Positions 17,764-29,054 of a DNA stretch of 64,000 nt are shown here, in pieces. The position numbers were made by a program, and so were the translations under genes. Numbering within the stretch: position 1 is the stretch's first letter; each line of letters opens with the position of its first letter. The DNA is from an uncultured Halomonas sp. (lineage in GTDB: Bacteria > Pseudomonadota > Gammaproteobacteria > Pseudomonadales > Halomonadaceae). Below the pieces are notes generated by a model. The model saw only the letters and a program-made list of their open reading frames with translations. It was not told the origin of the DNA and ran no database searches. Location of the stretch: positions 1 through 64,000 of the forward strand of contig NZ_CANMTQ010000002.1 of NCBI RefSeq assembly GCF_947500835.1, written 5' to 3'.

Positions 17764-19494
17764 ATGCCTCGTCCTGCCTATCCACGTCATTTGAATCACT
17801 CCTATCCTTGGGCATGGCTTGCGCTCATGCTGTTCGCGCTGGTGCTGCTTGGCCTGGGCATCGGCCTGCGCGATCCTTGGCCCGCGGATGAGCCGCGCTT
17901 TGCCTTGAATGCCCTGGAAATGCTCAAGACCGGACAATTCTGGTTTCCTCATCGGGGCGGCGAGCCTTATCCGGACAAACCGCCGCTATTCATGTGGGCC
18001 TCGGCACTGTCCATCGCTATCACCGGCTCCGTGCGACTGGGGTTTTTGCTGCCTTCACTGTTTGCAGCGCTAGGCACCTTGGCTCTGGTGGTGGATCTGA
18101 CGCGACGTCTTTACGGCCAACGTATTGCCCTGCTAAGCGGTCTAGCTCTGTTGACGACCCTGCAGTTCGTAATCCAGGCCAAGGCCGCTCAAATCGACAT
18201 GCTGTTGACCTTCTTCACGACCCTTGGGGCTTACGGGCTGCTGCGCCATGCACTGCTCGGGCCCACCAGACGCTGGTGGCTCATCGGTTTTTCCGCGATG
18301 GGGCTTGGCATCATCACCAAGGGGGTTGGCTTTCTGCCCTTGCTACTGCTGCCCGCCTGGTTCTGGTTTGCCTGGCGCGGACAGGCCACCCGAATCACCT
18401 GGAAGGATCTAGGCCTGGGCATGGCGGCGCTGTTCGGGGCCATTGCCCTGTGGGGCGTGCCGATGATCCTCGTCGCCACCTTCGGTGATGACCCTAGTCT
18501 TACGGCCTATCGCGACAACATCCTGTTCAAGCAGACCGGCGAGCGCTATGCGGACTCCTGGAATCATCTCGAACCCTGGTATTACTATCTGGTCAAGGTG
18601 CTGCCCTGGGCCTGGATGCCCTTGGTGCTGGCGCTACCTTGGGCGATTCCCGGCTGGTGGCGTCACGCTCGGCGCGGTGATGCGCGACTGCTGCTGCCGC
18701 TCAGCGGCGTGATCCTGATCATCGTGTTTTTCTCTCTGTCGCCGGGCAAGCGCGGCGTCTACACCCTGCCAACGACTCCACTTCTGGTGCTGGCACTGGC
18801 GCCGCTATTGCCGGACATTCTGAACAAGCGCATTTTCAACTGGCTAGGAACCGGCGCATTGGCCTTGCTTGGCGGCTCGCTGTTGATCGCCGGCCTGCTA
18901 GGCGCTTTCGGACTGCCAGCGCTGGCAACGCTTGCCGAGCGCTACGATATCGTGCCTTGGGCCTGGTGGATTCTGCTCGGCGTCGCAGCCGCAGGACTTC
19001 TCTTCTGGCTGCGACCCCGCCGAGGCATGCTGGCGCTACCTCTATGGCTGGCCCTGTTCTGGTTGAGCTGGTCGACCTGGGGCTATGTGCTGCAGGATGA
19101 AGCTCGTTCACCGCGACGCATGATGCAGCTGGTTGTCTCGATCACCGGAGACGATGCCTGGCTGGCATTGCCGAACTTCGACGAAGAGTTTCTGCTGCAA
19201 TCCCGGCAGCCCAGCGTGCATTTCGGTGATCAGACCCCGTCACCCGATCAGTTCCGCCGGGTGTTTGCCTGGCTGCAGGAAACGCCTGGGCAGCGCTGGA
19301 TGATCAGCGAACACCGGCGCATCGATGACTATTCATGCATCGACCTGAGCCAGGCGCATGACCTGGGCCATCAGAACAGCGACGACTGGTGGCTGATACC
19401 CGGCAGCGCCGTTGTCAGCTGCGAAGGCGACGCGAACGCCGCCCCCTTGTTTGTGGCGCCGACTACGCTGGGTACGCGCTATCTTGCACCGTAA
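17764..19494 (+). CDS. GT39-family glycosyltransferase, ArnT/RgtA-like
   Basis: A 576-residue integral membrane protein with about 11 helices. The first periplasmic loop has the acidic motif DPWPADEPRFALNALEML followed by PDKPPLFMW, the hallmark of ArnT and other PMT-type enzymes that move a sugar from undecaprenyl phosphate to lipid A or core LPS on the periplasmic side. With the UDP-GalA epimerase and GT2 upstream, the transferred sugar is probably galacturonic acid rather than aminoarabinose, since no arnA or arnB genes are present. Its last 16 bases overlap the 3' end of iadA on the other strand. Confidence 0.88.
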   Translation: MPRPAYPRHLNHSYPWAWLALMLFALVLLGLGIGLRDPWPADEPRFALNALEMLKTGQFWFPHRGGEPYPDKPPLFMWASALSIAITGSVRLGFLLPSLFAALGTLALVVDLTRRLYGQRIALLSGLALLTTLQFVIQAKAAQIDMLLTFFTTLGAYGLLRHALLGPTRRWWLIGFSAMGLGIITKGVGFLPLLLLPAWFWFAWRGQATRITWKDLGLGMAALFGAIALWGVPMILVATFGDDPSLTAYRDNILFKQTGERYADSWNHLEPWYYYLVKVLPWAWMPLVLALPWAIPGWWRHARRGDARLLLPLSGVILIIVFFSLSPGKRGVYTLPTTPLLVLALAPLLPDILNKRIFNWLGTGALALLGGSLLIAGLLGAFGLPALATLAERYDIVPWAWWILLGVAAAGLLFWLRPRRGMLALPLWLALFWLSWSTWGYVLQDEARSPRRMMQLVVSITGDDAWLALPNFDEEFLLQSRQPSVHFGDQTPSPDQFRRVFAWLQETPGQRWMISEHRRIDDYSCIDLSQAHDLGHQNSDDWWLIPGSAVVSCEGDANAAPLFVAPTTLGTRYLAP

Positions 19495-20636
19495 AGACAG
19501 CGGCCAGCCACGAAGGTCATTTGCGGCTGCAGCTCGCTATCGAGCAGGGTTAGGTCGGCATCGAAGCCCACGGCCAAACGTCCCTTGCGGGACTGCAGCC
19601 CGAGCACTCGAGCCACGTTGCCCGAGATCAATCCCAGGGCCTGCTCCAACGGCAGTACCTGTTCACGCACCAGGCGCTGCCAATCCGCGATCAAGGCGGT
19701 GTTGCGCGCCACGCCCATCCCCAGGTATTCACCCTTGGCGTCAAACTCCGGCAGGCTGCCGTTGCAGTCGGAGCTCAGGGTGATGCGTTCTACAGGGACG
19801 CCGCGCTCGAGCAGAAAAGCCACCGCGTCAAAGGCTGAAAGCCCTTCGCCGGCGTCCTCGAAAGCGGTCACATCCACGCAGGCGTCAAACGTCAAGGCAT
19901 AGTCCGCGGCGTCTTCGAGCAACGCACGAAGGCGATTCACGTGGGTAGGAACGACCTGGTCCGCGGGGATCTCGGTCTCGGTCAAAAGGCGACGCAGCGG
20001 CTCCAGTCCCCGCTTTCCATCGCCAAGATGAAAGTGACAGATACCGCGCTTGCCCGCCAGCATGGCCCCGACCCGCACATCGCTGACCAGACGCTCGATC
20101 TCGTCCTGACGCGGCTGACTCGAACGGTGATCCGAGATTGCCAGCTCGCCCAGGCCAATGACTTCGGGAATCCAGGCCAGATCGCGCTGCAGATCGCCGG
20201 TCAAGGTCGGTGGCGGCACGCGATAGGCGCCAGTGTACATATAGGCCGAAACGCCCTCCGCTCGCAGCCCCCGCACCTTGGCCAGAAGATCCGCCGGGTT
20301 GCGACTGATGCTGTCGGTACCCAGCACCCCCACCACCGTTGCGATCCCCATGCTGACGATCTCATCGGCGGTGATCTCCGGGCAGCGGGTGCCGCAGCCC
20401 CCTTCACCGCCGCCGCCAGTGACATGCACGTGCTGATCGATAAAGGCCGGCACGGCGGTCAGCTCAGGCGCTTCAACCAGGCTTATCGGCCAATCTTCCG
20501 GCAGGGCAAGATTGCGCCCAAGCGCCGCGATGCGTCCGTCTGCGATCAGGATATCCGTCTCTTCGACGGGTGCTGGAGTATAGAGTCGGCCGACCCGCAG
20601 CAGGGTGAGCAGTTGCGTGGCGTGATCAGGGGTCAT
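19479..20636 (-). CDS. iadA: Isoaspartyl dipeptidase (beta-aspartyl-peptidase)
   Basis: A 385-residue amidohydrolase with a binuclear zinc centre. Visible landmarks are FIDQHVHVTGGGGEGG (HxH), YMYTGAYRVPPPTLTG, the histidines in CHFHLGDGKRGL and VVPTHVNR, and the late Asp in LSSDCNGSLPEFD. It splits beta-aspartyl dipeptides. As the third gene after cphB and cphA it is well placed to cut the beta-Asp-Arg released by cyanophycinase into aspartate and arginine, completing reserve breakdown in the cytosol. The ribosome site is weak; the 41-base gap to cphA suggests an operon. Confidence 0.93.
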   Translation of the reverse strand: MTPDHATQLLTLLRVGRLYTPAPVEETDILIADGRIAALGRNLALPEDWPISLVEAPELTAVPAFIDQHVHVTGGGGEGGCGTRCPEITADEIVSMGIATVVGVLGTDSISRNPADLLAKVRGLRAEGVSAYMYTGAYRVPPPTLTGDLQRDLAWIPEVIGLGELAISDHRSSQPRQDEIERLVSDVRVGAMLAGKRGICHFHLGDGKRGLEPLRRLLTETEIPADQVVPTHVNRLRALLEDAADYALTFDACVDVTAFEDAGEGLSAFDAVAFLLERGVPVERITLSSDCNGSLPEFDAKGEYLGMGVARNTALIADWQRLVREQVLPLEQALGLISGNVARVLGLQSRKGRLAVGFDADLTLLDSELQPQMTFVAGRCLYGAR

Positions 20637-20677
20637 GGTGCGGGCCGCTTGTTGTGAAGTTTACATTGGTGTTTCTA

Positions 20678-23299
20678 CTAGCCAGCCTCGCTCGTCGAAG
20701 CCGCAAACCGGCGTCCCTTGAGGCGCTCGATGGCATCATCGACGCCGTCGATCAGCAGCACCAATAGATCGCCCTCGTCGGCTTCGTCGAGCGCCCTGAT
20801 GACGGCCTGCTCTTCCTGCATGACAATCTCGGCACGACAGGCGCCGGATACGGACTCGGCGCCATCGCGCATCAAGCCAGCGGCTTCTCCGATGGTCCGC
20901 CCGCGCGGGTCCGTCTCGCAGATGAACACCGCGTCGTGCATCCTGGCGAGATGGGCCCCGAGATCGAACAAATCCTCGTCCCGGCGATTGCCCGGCGCGC
21001 TTGCCACGCCGATACGTCGATGCGCCGGAATACCGCTGACGAGTTCACCTAGCGCTTCAAGGGCAGGAACGTTGTGCCCATAGTCGATCAGCACCTTCAG
21101 GCCGCCCACTTCAATGAGATTGGTGCGCCCAGGATTCTGTCCCGGTGTCGGATGAAACGTCCGCAACCCCATCTGGATATCGCCGATGGAAAGCCCCAGG
21201 GCATAGGCGGCGGCGCTGGCGGCCAGGGCGTTGGCGACATTGAAGCGGGCGAGACCTTCAAAGGTGATGGGCACATCCACCACCGAAATTACCTCGGCCT
21301 CGACCTGACCCTGGCGCAAGACGATACGGTCGTTTTGCACGGTAAAGGCTACGCCATGTTCCTCGACATGCTGACGAACGGGTGGCGACTCCGGGTCAAG
21401 CGTGAAGAACACCACGTCACCGCGAGCCCATTCCTGGCTATCGAACACCCGGGGATCGTCTGCGTTGAGCACCGCCGTTCCTCCAGGGCGAACCGCATCG
21501 ATTACCACTCTCTTGCAGCGAGCCAGTTCATCCAGGGTATAAATATCGTGCTCGCCAAGATGATCACTTGCGATATTGAGCAACACCCCCACGTCGCATT
21601 CATCGAACCCCAACCCGCGGCGCATGATGCCGCCTCGGGCCACCTCGAGCACCGCATACTCCACCGTGGGCTCCCGCAACACGATGGTCGCCGCCTGTGG
21701 GCCACTGTAATCGCCACGCAGAACGACGTGGTTGTCGATCTCGATCGTGCCGGTGCAGGCCATGCCGACGTTGCGACCGGCCTGGCGCAACAGGTGCGAC
21801 AGCAGGCGCACCGTGGTGGTCTTGCCGTTGGTGCCGGTGACCGCGACGATGGGGATGTGCCCCGTGTCGTCGCTGACCGGAAACAGCATGTCGATCACCG
21901 GCTGACCCACATCGCGCTCCTTGCCGTGGGTCGGCGACAGATGCATGCGAAATCCAGGACCGGCGTTGACCTCGACCACCGCCGCTGACTGCTCCTCCAA
22001 GGGCCGGGAAAGGCTCTCCGCCAGCAGATCGATGCCGATGATATCGAGCCCGATCAGACGCGAGATACGCTCTGCGACATAGCGCACTTCCGGATGCACA
22101 TCGTCGGTCACATCCGTTGCGGTGCCGCCGGTGCTCAAATTCGCGGTGGGTTTCAAAAAGACGATCTCATCCTTGGGAATGACGCTTTCCATAGTCAGGT
22201 TCTGCTGCCCGAGCAGGCGCAGAGACTGCTCATCCACATCGATCTGGGTGAGCAGGTTCTCGTGGCCGACGCCCCGTCGCGGGTCCTGATTTTCACGCTC
22301 CACCAGCGCCTGCAGCGTGGCGTTGCCATCGCCCACCACATGGGCCGGTCGCCGCCGCGCCGCCGCCACCAGCTTGCCATCGATCACCAGCAGGCGATGA
22401 TCTTCGCCCCGGATGAATTGCTCGACGATCACCTCCGGATTACGCCGAGAGGCGATGGCAAAGGCCTCTTCTAACTCGCTGTCATTCTGGATATCCGTAC
22501 TTACGCCCCGGCCGTGGTTGCCTTCCAGCGGTTTCACCGCCACGGGATAGCCAATGGACTCCACGCTCTCGAGAGCTTCTTCGAATGAACCGCAGACAAA
22601 TCCATAAGGTACCGGAACGCCCGCATCGCCGAGCACCTGCTTGGTCCAGTCCTTGTCGCCGGCAATACTATGGCTGATCAGATCCGTGCGCCCGGTTACC
22701 GTTGCCTGAATACGCTGCTGACGATGCCCCTGACCCAGCTGAATGTAGCTGCTGTTCTCATTCAGACGGGTCCAGGAGATTCCGCGACGCTCCCCTGCGG
22801 CAATGATCGCGGCGGTGGACGGCCCCAGCATGTGGGCATCGCGTACTTCCCTCAGACGATCGAGGATCGCTGCCATGTCGATATCGTCAGCGCTGAACAG
22901 GGCTTCGACGAATGCCACGGCCTCAACCCCGGCGGCCAGACCGCAGGCTTCATCCCGGTAGCGATAAACAACGTTGTAGATGCCGCGCTCGTAGGAATCC
23001 ACCGTCTTGCCGTACCCCACGGAGAAGCCGATCAGATTCTGCAGCTCGATCGCTACGTGCTCGACGATATGCCCCGCCCAGGTGCCTCGGGCCAGCCGCT
23101 CGAGGAACCCCCCTGGACGGCCAACGGAGCAGCGATGCTCCTGCAGCGTGGGAAGAAGCCCACTCATGCGGTCGACGATGCCGGGCACGGTATCGCTTGG
23201 CCGCTCCTCGAGTTCGCCGATATCCAGGCGCATGTAAACGGCCCGATAGCGGCTGTAATAGTTCGGCCCTCTTAATGCTCGATGCTCCAGAATGTTCAT
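20678..23299 (-). CDS. cphA: Cyanophycin synthetase
   Basis: An 873-residue enzyme that builds the nitrogen reserve polymer multi-L-arginyl-poly-L-aspartate from Asp, Arg and ATP. An N-terminal domain (about 1-160) precedes an ATP-grasp domain (about 210-460; VAVKPLEGNHGRGVS, VEVNAGPGFRMHL) and a Mur-ligase-like domain (about 485 to the end) with P-loop VTGTNGKTTTVRLL. Size fits CphA1 proteins. The ATG at 23299 (MNILEHRALRG, the family N-terminus) is one base from the cphB stop, so translation is probably coupled. The 29 codons upstream in frame lie in cphB and are excluded. Confidence 0.96.
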   Translation of the reverse strand: MNILEHRALRGPNYYSRYRAVYMRLDIGELEERPSDTVPGIVDRMSGLLPTLQEHRCSVGRPGGFLERLARGTWAGHIVEHVAIELQNLIGFSVGYGKTVDSYERGIYNVVYRYRDEACGLAAGVEAVAFVEALFSADDIDMAAILDRLREVRDAHMLGPSTAAIIAAGERRGISWTRLNENSSYIQLGQGHRQQRIQATVTGRTDLISHSIAGDKDWTKQVLGDAGVPVPYGFVCGSFEEALESVESIGYPVAVKPLEGNHGRGVSTDIQNDSELEEAFAIASRRNPEVIVEQFIRGEDHRLLVIDGKLVAAARRRPAHVVGDGNATLQALVERENQDPRRGVGHENLLTQIDVDEQSLRLLGQQNLTMESVIPKDEIVFLKPTANLSTGGTATDVTDDVHPEVRYVAERISRLIGLDIIGIDLLAESLSRPLEEQSAAVVEVNAGPGFRMHLSPTHGKERDVGQPVIDMLFPVSDDTGHIPIVAVTGTNGKTTTVRLLSHLLRQAGRNVGMACTGTIEIDNHVVLRGDYSGPQAATIVLREPTVEYAVLEVARGGIMRRGLGFDECDVGVLLNIASDHLGEHDIYTLDELARCKRVVIDAVRPGGTAVLNADDPRVFDSQEWARGDVVFFTLDPESPPVRQHVEEHGVAFTVQNDRIVLRQGQVEAEVISVVDVPITFEGLARFNVANALAASAAAYALGLSIGDIQMGLRTFHPTPGQNPGRTNLIEVGGLKVLIDYGHNVPALEALGELVSGIPAHRRIGVASAPGNRRDEDLFDLGAHLARMHDAVFICETDPRGRTIGEAAGLMRDGAESVSGACRAEIVMQEEQAVIRALDEADEGDLLVLLIDGVDDAIERLKGRRFAASTSEAG

Positions 23300-23300
23300 T

Positions 23301-24143
23301 TTATTCTGCCAGTAGAGTGTCAAGCTCCTCGGCGACGAGATAGCGCCTCGCCTCGATGTCGAACCCGTGACCGCTGACCATAGCATGAAGAATCATGTTC
23401 TCGACGGCTATTGGCTCCCCCATCGATAAATCGGCAATATTCGAGCTCGCCAGGTCACGACTGTCGATGAGGATGACATGCCCCGGGCCAATGGCTTCAA
23501 GAATCCGGTTCGGATGCACGATTACGCCGGCATCCTCGCCCAACCCAACCCCCAGATATTCCGGATTGGTCGCGCCGATCTGCATCAGGCGTGAGAAGCG
23601 GCCGCGCTCGAGAAAGTGACTGTCAATAATAAGGTAGTCGATAAAGCCAAGACCGGAGGTCATGTTGACACTGCCTTTGCGCAACGCATCAGCAGAAGCG
23701 CCGTTGTAGATCATGGTGCTCGGCAAGGCTGCAGCGCCTGCACTGGTACCCGCCACCACCGCACCGGCTATCAGGCGTTCGCGAATGGCGGTTAGCGTTG
23801 ACGAACCGCCGAACACATTGGTCAGGCGCAATTGATCTCCGCCGGTGAAGAAAATCACCCCGCTCTGATTGATCAACTGGACATTATCGGGATCGGATGC
23901 CTGCTTGCGATCCTGTATATCCAGCGCATGGATATGGCTCGCGCCAAGCCGCTCAAAAGCGGTTTGATAGGCGGGAAGTACCTGCTCGGGAATGCCACTT
24001 GCAGTGGCAATGATGGCAACTTCGTTGTTACCTTCCGGCGCCAGAGCGAAAACCCGTTTCAGGACTTCCAGGTCGGATGTCTTGTCCTCGGCACCGCCGA
24101 TGGCCACGATGCGGCCCGCCGCGGTGGAGAGTTGAGAAACCAT
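23301..24143 (-). CDS. cphB: Cyanophycinase
   Basis: A 280-residue serine exopeptidase of family S51 that cuts cyanophycin to beta-Asp-Arg dipeptides. The nucleophile serine is in GTSAGAAALPS, and the segment VIFFTGGDQLRLTN is the other conserved block. No signal peptide, so it acts on internal granules. It is the first gene of cphB-cphA-iadA. The start has AGGA close (two to three bases) upstream, a short spacing. An expected promoter upstream of 24143 could not be pinned down. Confidence 0.95.
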   Translation of the reverse strand: MVSQLSTAAGRIVAIGGAEDKTSDLEVLKRVFALAPEGNNEVAIIATASGIPEQVLPAYQTAFERLGASHIHALDIQDRKQASDPDNVQLINQSGVIFFTGGDQLRLTNVFGGSSTLTAIRERLIAGAVVAGTSAGAAALPSTMIYNGASADALRKGSVNMTSGLGFIDYLIIDSHFLERGRFSRLMQIGATNPEYLGVGLGEDAGVIVHPNRILEAIGPGHVILIDSRDLASSNIADLSMGEPIAVENMILHAMVSGHGFDIEARRYLVAEELDTLLAE

Positions 24144-24353
24144 AATCCTGTTCGCCGTCTAGCGACGCTTTTGGGGACACGATGACGCCATGTCTATGTG
24201 AATAAAGTGCCAAACAGGCAATACGTTTCTTGTCTTAATATACCCTTACTTGTCCTAGTGGGGCTCGTAATATTTCGCTAGAACACTCATTAGAAGAGTG
24301 TAATTTTGCGCAGCGATACCAGTGGTGAACCTGTTGCAAAACGTAACGCACGC
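24144..24353. other. Promoter region of the cyanophycin operon (unresolved)
   Basis: About 210 AT-rich bases upstream of cphB and downstream of the terminator of the PHA depolymerase gene. It must contain the cphB promoter, but no confident -35/-10 pair or operator was recognised and no coding frame stands out. Confidence 0.4.
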
Positions 24354-24390
24354 AAAAAAGGCATGGCGCCTTGTTCTTGCTGGCCATGCC
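24354..24390 (-). terminator. Rho-independent terminator of the PHA depolymerase gene
   Basis: Read on the minus strand, GGCATGGC pairs with GCCATGCC across a 15-base loop and is followed directly by TTTTTT. It lies 80 bases after the depolymerase stop codon and separates that gene from the cyanophycin operon. Confidence 0.85.
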
Positions 24391-24470
24391 CATCTTGCTT
24401 TTCCTTAAAAATGCTTTGAATCCTTACTTGTAGGTTAGCCGGTAGCCGATCAGTAGCGTCGGTTACCTAT

Positions 24471-25877
24471 TCAAGCAGTGGAGTTCGAATGGCTCAGGAA
24501 AAAACGCAGCATTTCCTGGCTGGCATTCGGGCCCTTGGGATCGGTATAGGAACCGCGAGACGTGCCACCGGACCAGGCATGACCGGCGCCATGAACTGAC
24601 CATTGCTCTAGCTGGGCCTGACCTTTGGCGTTCTGATGAACGGTGCAGGTATAGGCATGACCGTCAGGCACCCGTTCTTGCTTGATAGCGATACCTGCTG
24701 TCGCACCGGATGACCTTTTGATGCCGGCAGAGGCAAGGCACTGTGTAGCGATGCGATCACCGTTGCTGGGATGCACCGTCGAATCCCGGTCACCGTGGAA
24801 TATAATCGCGGGAATGCCCTGGGCCTTGGACAAGCCTGCCTGAGATTGGGAGCGGGCCTGTGCCTGAGAGTGCGCTTGCTTGTTGAGCCCTGCGAGGGGC
24901 TGACTGCCGCCCTGCATGGCTGCCAGAGCCGAGGGTAAGTCCTGGGCAGCGCCATGAGGCAGCCCGGAATGCACCCCTACTGCGGCATAAAGATCCGGAT
25001 AGGTCATGGCCAATGTCGCGGCCATGGCGCCGCCCGAGGACAGGCCGGCCACATAGACCCTGCTTTCATCCAACTGATACTCCTTGATCACCTTGCGAGT
25101 CATGCCGGCAATGATGGCCGGTTCGCCCTGTTCCCGCTGCTGATCGCTAGCTCTGAACCAGTTCCAGCATTTGGAATGATTGGCAGTGCCTGGCTGGGCC
25201 GGGTAGAGCACCAAACAAGGCTGGGCCTCTGCCAGGGCGTTCATACCGGTGCCGGCGGCGAAGTCGTCCGGGTTTTGCGTGCAGCCGTGCAGCATGACGA
25301 CTAGCGGCAAGGATTGACCCTGATAGCCGCTGGGAACATAAAGTTTATAGTCTCGGCTACCGGCATGATTGGTGAAAGAGGCGTTCTTGAAAGACGCCCC
25401 TTCGGGCAAAATATCTGCCGGAGTGGGTGACCAGGTTGCGTTCCCCCCAACGCTTGATAGCGTCTCCCGCAATAGATCCCCTATCCCACTGAACCGCTGC
25501 CCAGCGTCGAAGGATTGGCGTGGCGCTGCAGTATGCGCCCGCTCGTCCCGGGAGTATGCCCGACGAGTTCGAGGTTTATCGTTTCTTGTCTCACTACGCT
25601 TTTCTTTGTCGTTCTGTGCGTTATCGCTCTTTGCTTCAGATTCAGTGCGCGTGCTTGATGTTGATTCATCGACGACTCGGCAGCTGCCTTCGATGATCTC
25701 GCCCCTGGTTTGCTCACCGGACGGCGCTTGGCGGGTTGCGGTCCTCTCGTCAGGGTCCGGGGCGCCGCTCAGCGCCCGCTGTATCATGGCAGTGGCTTCC
25801 TGCAGCTGGCCCGATTGCGTCAAGCGGGTTGCTTCTTTAAGACTTGCCAGGGTTGCTTCGTTCATTGAAAGATTCAT
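24471..25877 (-). CDS. PHB/PHA depolymerase family esterase
   Basis: A 468-residue alpha/beta hydrolase. The catalytic half (about 150-468) has the oxyanion segment VVMLHGCTQNPDDFA, lipase box GLSSGG, the Asp in HGDRDSTVHP and the His in HGAGHAWSGG, as in short-chain polyhydroxyalkanoate depolymerases. The first 140 residues lack a signal peptide: a short helical segment (LKEATRLTQSGQLQEATAMI) and then a charged, disordered linker rich in Ser, Arg, Glu. An internal location, perhaps on PHA granules, is therefore inferred. AGGA seven bases upstream supports the start. Follows a CopG-type regulator gene with a 30-base gap. Confidence 0.86.
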   Translation of the reverse strand: MNLSMNEATLASLKEATRLTQSGQLQEATAMIQRALSGAPDPDERTATRQAPSGEQTRGEIIEGSCRVVDESTSSTRTESEAKSDNAQNDKEKRSETRNDKPRTRRAYSRDERAHTAAPRQSFDAGQRFSGIGDLLRETLSSVGGNATWSPTPADILPEGASFKNASFTNHAGSRDYKLYVPSGYQGQSLPLVVMLHGCTQNPDDFAAGTGMNALAEAQPCLVLYPAQPGTANHSKCWNWFRASDQQREQGEPAIIAGMTRKVIKEYQLDESRVYVAGLSSGGAMAATLAMTYPDLYAAVGVHSGLPHGAAQDLPSALAAMQGGSQPLAGLNKQAHSQAQARSQSQAGLSKAQGIPAIIFHGDRDSTVHPSNGDRIATQCLASAGIKRSSGATAGIAIKQERVPDGHAYTCTVHQNAKGQAQLEQWSVHGAGHAWSGGTSRGSYTDPKGPNASQEMLRFFLSHSNSTA

Positions 25878-25907
25878 TCGTTTGATCCTCGGCGCGGCTA
25901 TGCGCCC

Positions 25908-26324
25908 TTAATAGGTTCTGTCCGCGAGTGCGGCCTTGACCGCCTTGCTGGCGTGCAGGGCGCCCAGCACGACGATGGAATCGATGGTGGCAAGCGCCAG
26001 CTCCGGAGAAACGTCCTCGGCAATGCTGGCAAGCCCCAGCACCTGGATTTGCAGCACTTCGCCTTTCGCCTGCAACGCTTCTAGATCGCTACGGCTGTAA
26101 TGCTGCAGGCCCAGCACATAGGTCTTGCGGGCGACGGTCTCCTTGACCACCTCCGCATGAGTCGCCAGCTGATTGCGAATGGCAGTGCGAATCAGATCAC
26201 TTCGATTGGAATAAAACCCTTCCTGCACCAGCAGATCGATCTGCCCCAGATCGACCACCCCCAGATTGATGGTGAGCTTCTCGGTGGTATCACTCGCCTT
26301 GCGACGCAGTTCGTGCACGCTCAT
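25908..26324 (-). CDS. CopG-type ribbon-helix-helix regulator
   Basis: A 138-residue protein whose N-terminal part (TEKLTINLGVVDLGQIDLLV then SNRSDLIRTAIRNQL, residues 14-52) fits a ribbon-helix-helix DNA-binding domain of the CopG/NikR class; the rest (55-138) is a small domain with no recognised ligand site. The position just before the PHA depolymerase gene suggests it controls that gene or PHA turnover. AGGA is seven bases before the ATG. Targets and effector are unknown. Confidence 0.8.
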   Translation of the reverse strand: MSVHELRRKASDTTEKLTINLGVVDLGQIDLLVQEGFYSNRSDLIRTAIRNQLATHAEVVKETVARKTYVLGLQHYSRSDLEALQAKGEVLQIQVLGLASIAEDVSPELALATIDSIVVLGALHASKAVKAALADRTY

Positions 26325-26653
26325 CGATCATTCCTCTTATAAACATCCTTAAGAATCCATATACCATCCACATGGATGTTATATGGCGTATAAAAGACAG
26401 CGTCAAGCAGAATATTCATCTAGATCAGAAAAAGGCCATCGACACAGTGAGGCTGTGACTGACTCAAGAAGTCATGTGGCAAGCCAGGAGATCGAATTGA
26501 AAAGCGCTGTGCCGTTCAAGACGAAGAACGTAACAAAGGAAATATTGCGCAACGTCCAGGAAACCGTTCGAAAAAGACAAAACCGCAAGGAAACATTGCG
26601 CTATCAGGGCGATACTGAAACCTGTTTCTACTTTACAAACAGGTCGAACAATC
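26325..26653. other. Intergenic region, no convincing gene
   Basis: Low-GC stretch upstream of the CopG-type gene. A plus-strand open frame of 100 codons (26383-26685) is Lys/Arg/Gln rich, lacks a ribosome site and resembles no family. A short imperfect repeat, GGAAA(T/C)ATTGCGC, occurs twice, at 26539 and 26589. It probably contains the promoter for the CopG-type regulator. Confidence 0.4.
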
Positions 26654-26786
26654 ATGCTCCGCACGCGTTTTGTCATATCGCTTAGAGCCTTACTGCTGAC
26701 TTACGAAGCCTGTACGCTTGTGCTCACCTATCGACCGCGCCGAAGTCCGGTGCCTTTATTCGCATTGGCGGTGCTTGTCATCCCCT

Positions 26787-26806
<20 letters not shown>
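26654..26806 (+). CDS. Possible 50-residue membrane protein
   Basis: An open frame from ATG 26654 to TGA 26804-26806 would encode a 50-residue peptide with a basic N-terminus and a hydrophobic C-terminal stretch (PVPLFALAVLVIPFMLEVF) that could span the membrane. The ribosome site is poor (AGG, ten bases upstream), and its last 20 bases run antisense into the ZntA gene. I do not recognise a family. It could equally be the remnant of a longer gene or chance. Confidence 0.2.
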
Positions 26807-28985
<2,179 letters not shown>

Positions 28986-29020
28986 GGCATCGCTCCCGGG
29001 ATTGAACTATCGTGATGCCA

Positions 29021-29051
29021 ATCCTAATCCCTGTAGCGACTAGAGGTTCAA
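29021..29051 (-). promoter_or_regulatory. MerR-type promoter/operator of the ZntA gene
   Basis: On the minus strand, -35 TTGAAC (29046-29051) and -10 TAGGAT (29021-29026) are 19 bp apart, the elongated spacing that MerR-family activators correct by twisting DNA. Between them is the imperfect dyad ACCTCTAG-TCG-CTACAGGG (29029-29047), like ZntR/CadR operators. The MerR gene starts four bases beyond the -35 in the other direction, so the regulator probably represses itself from the same site. Confidence 0.85.
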
Positions 29052-29054
29052 GCC

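Noticed and set aside
26383..26685. 100-residue plus-strand protein upstream of zntA's 3' end
   Set aside because: No ribosome site, biased Lys/Arg/Gln composition, no recognisable domain; likely chance in AT-rich DNA.
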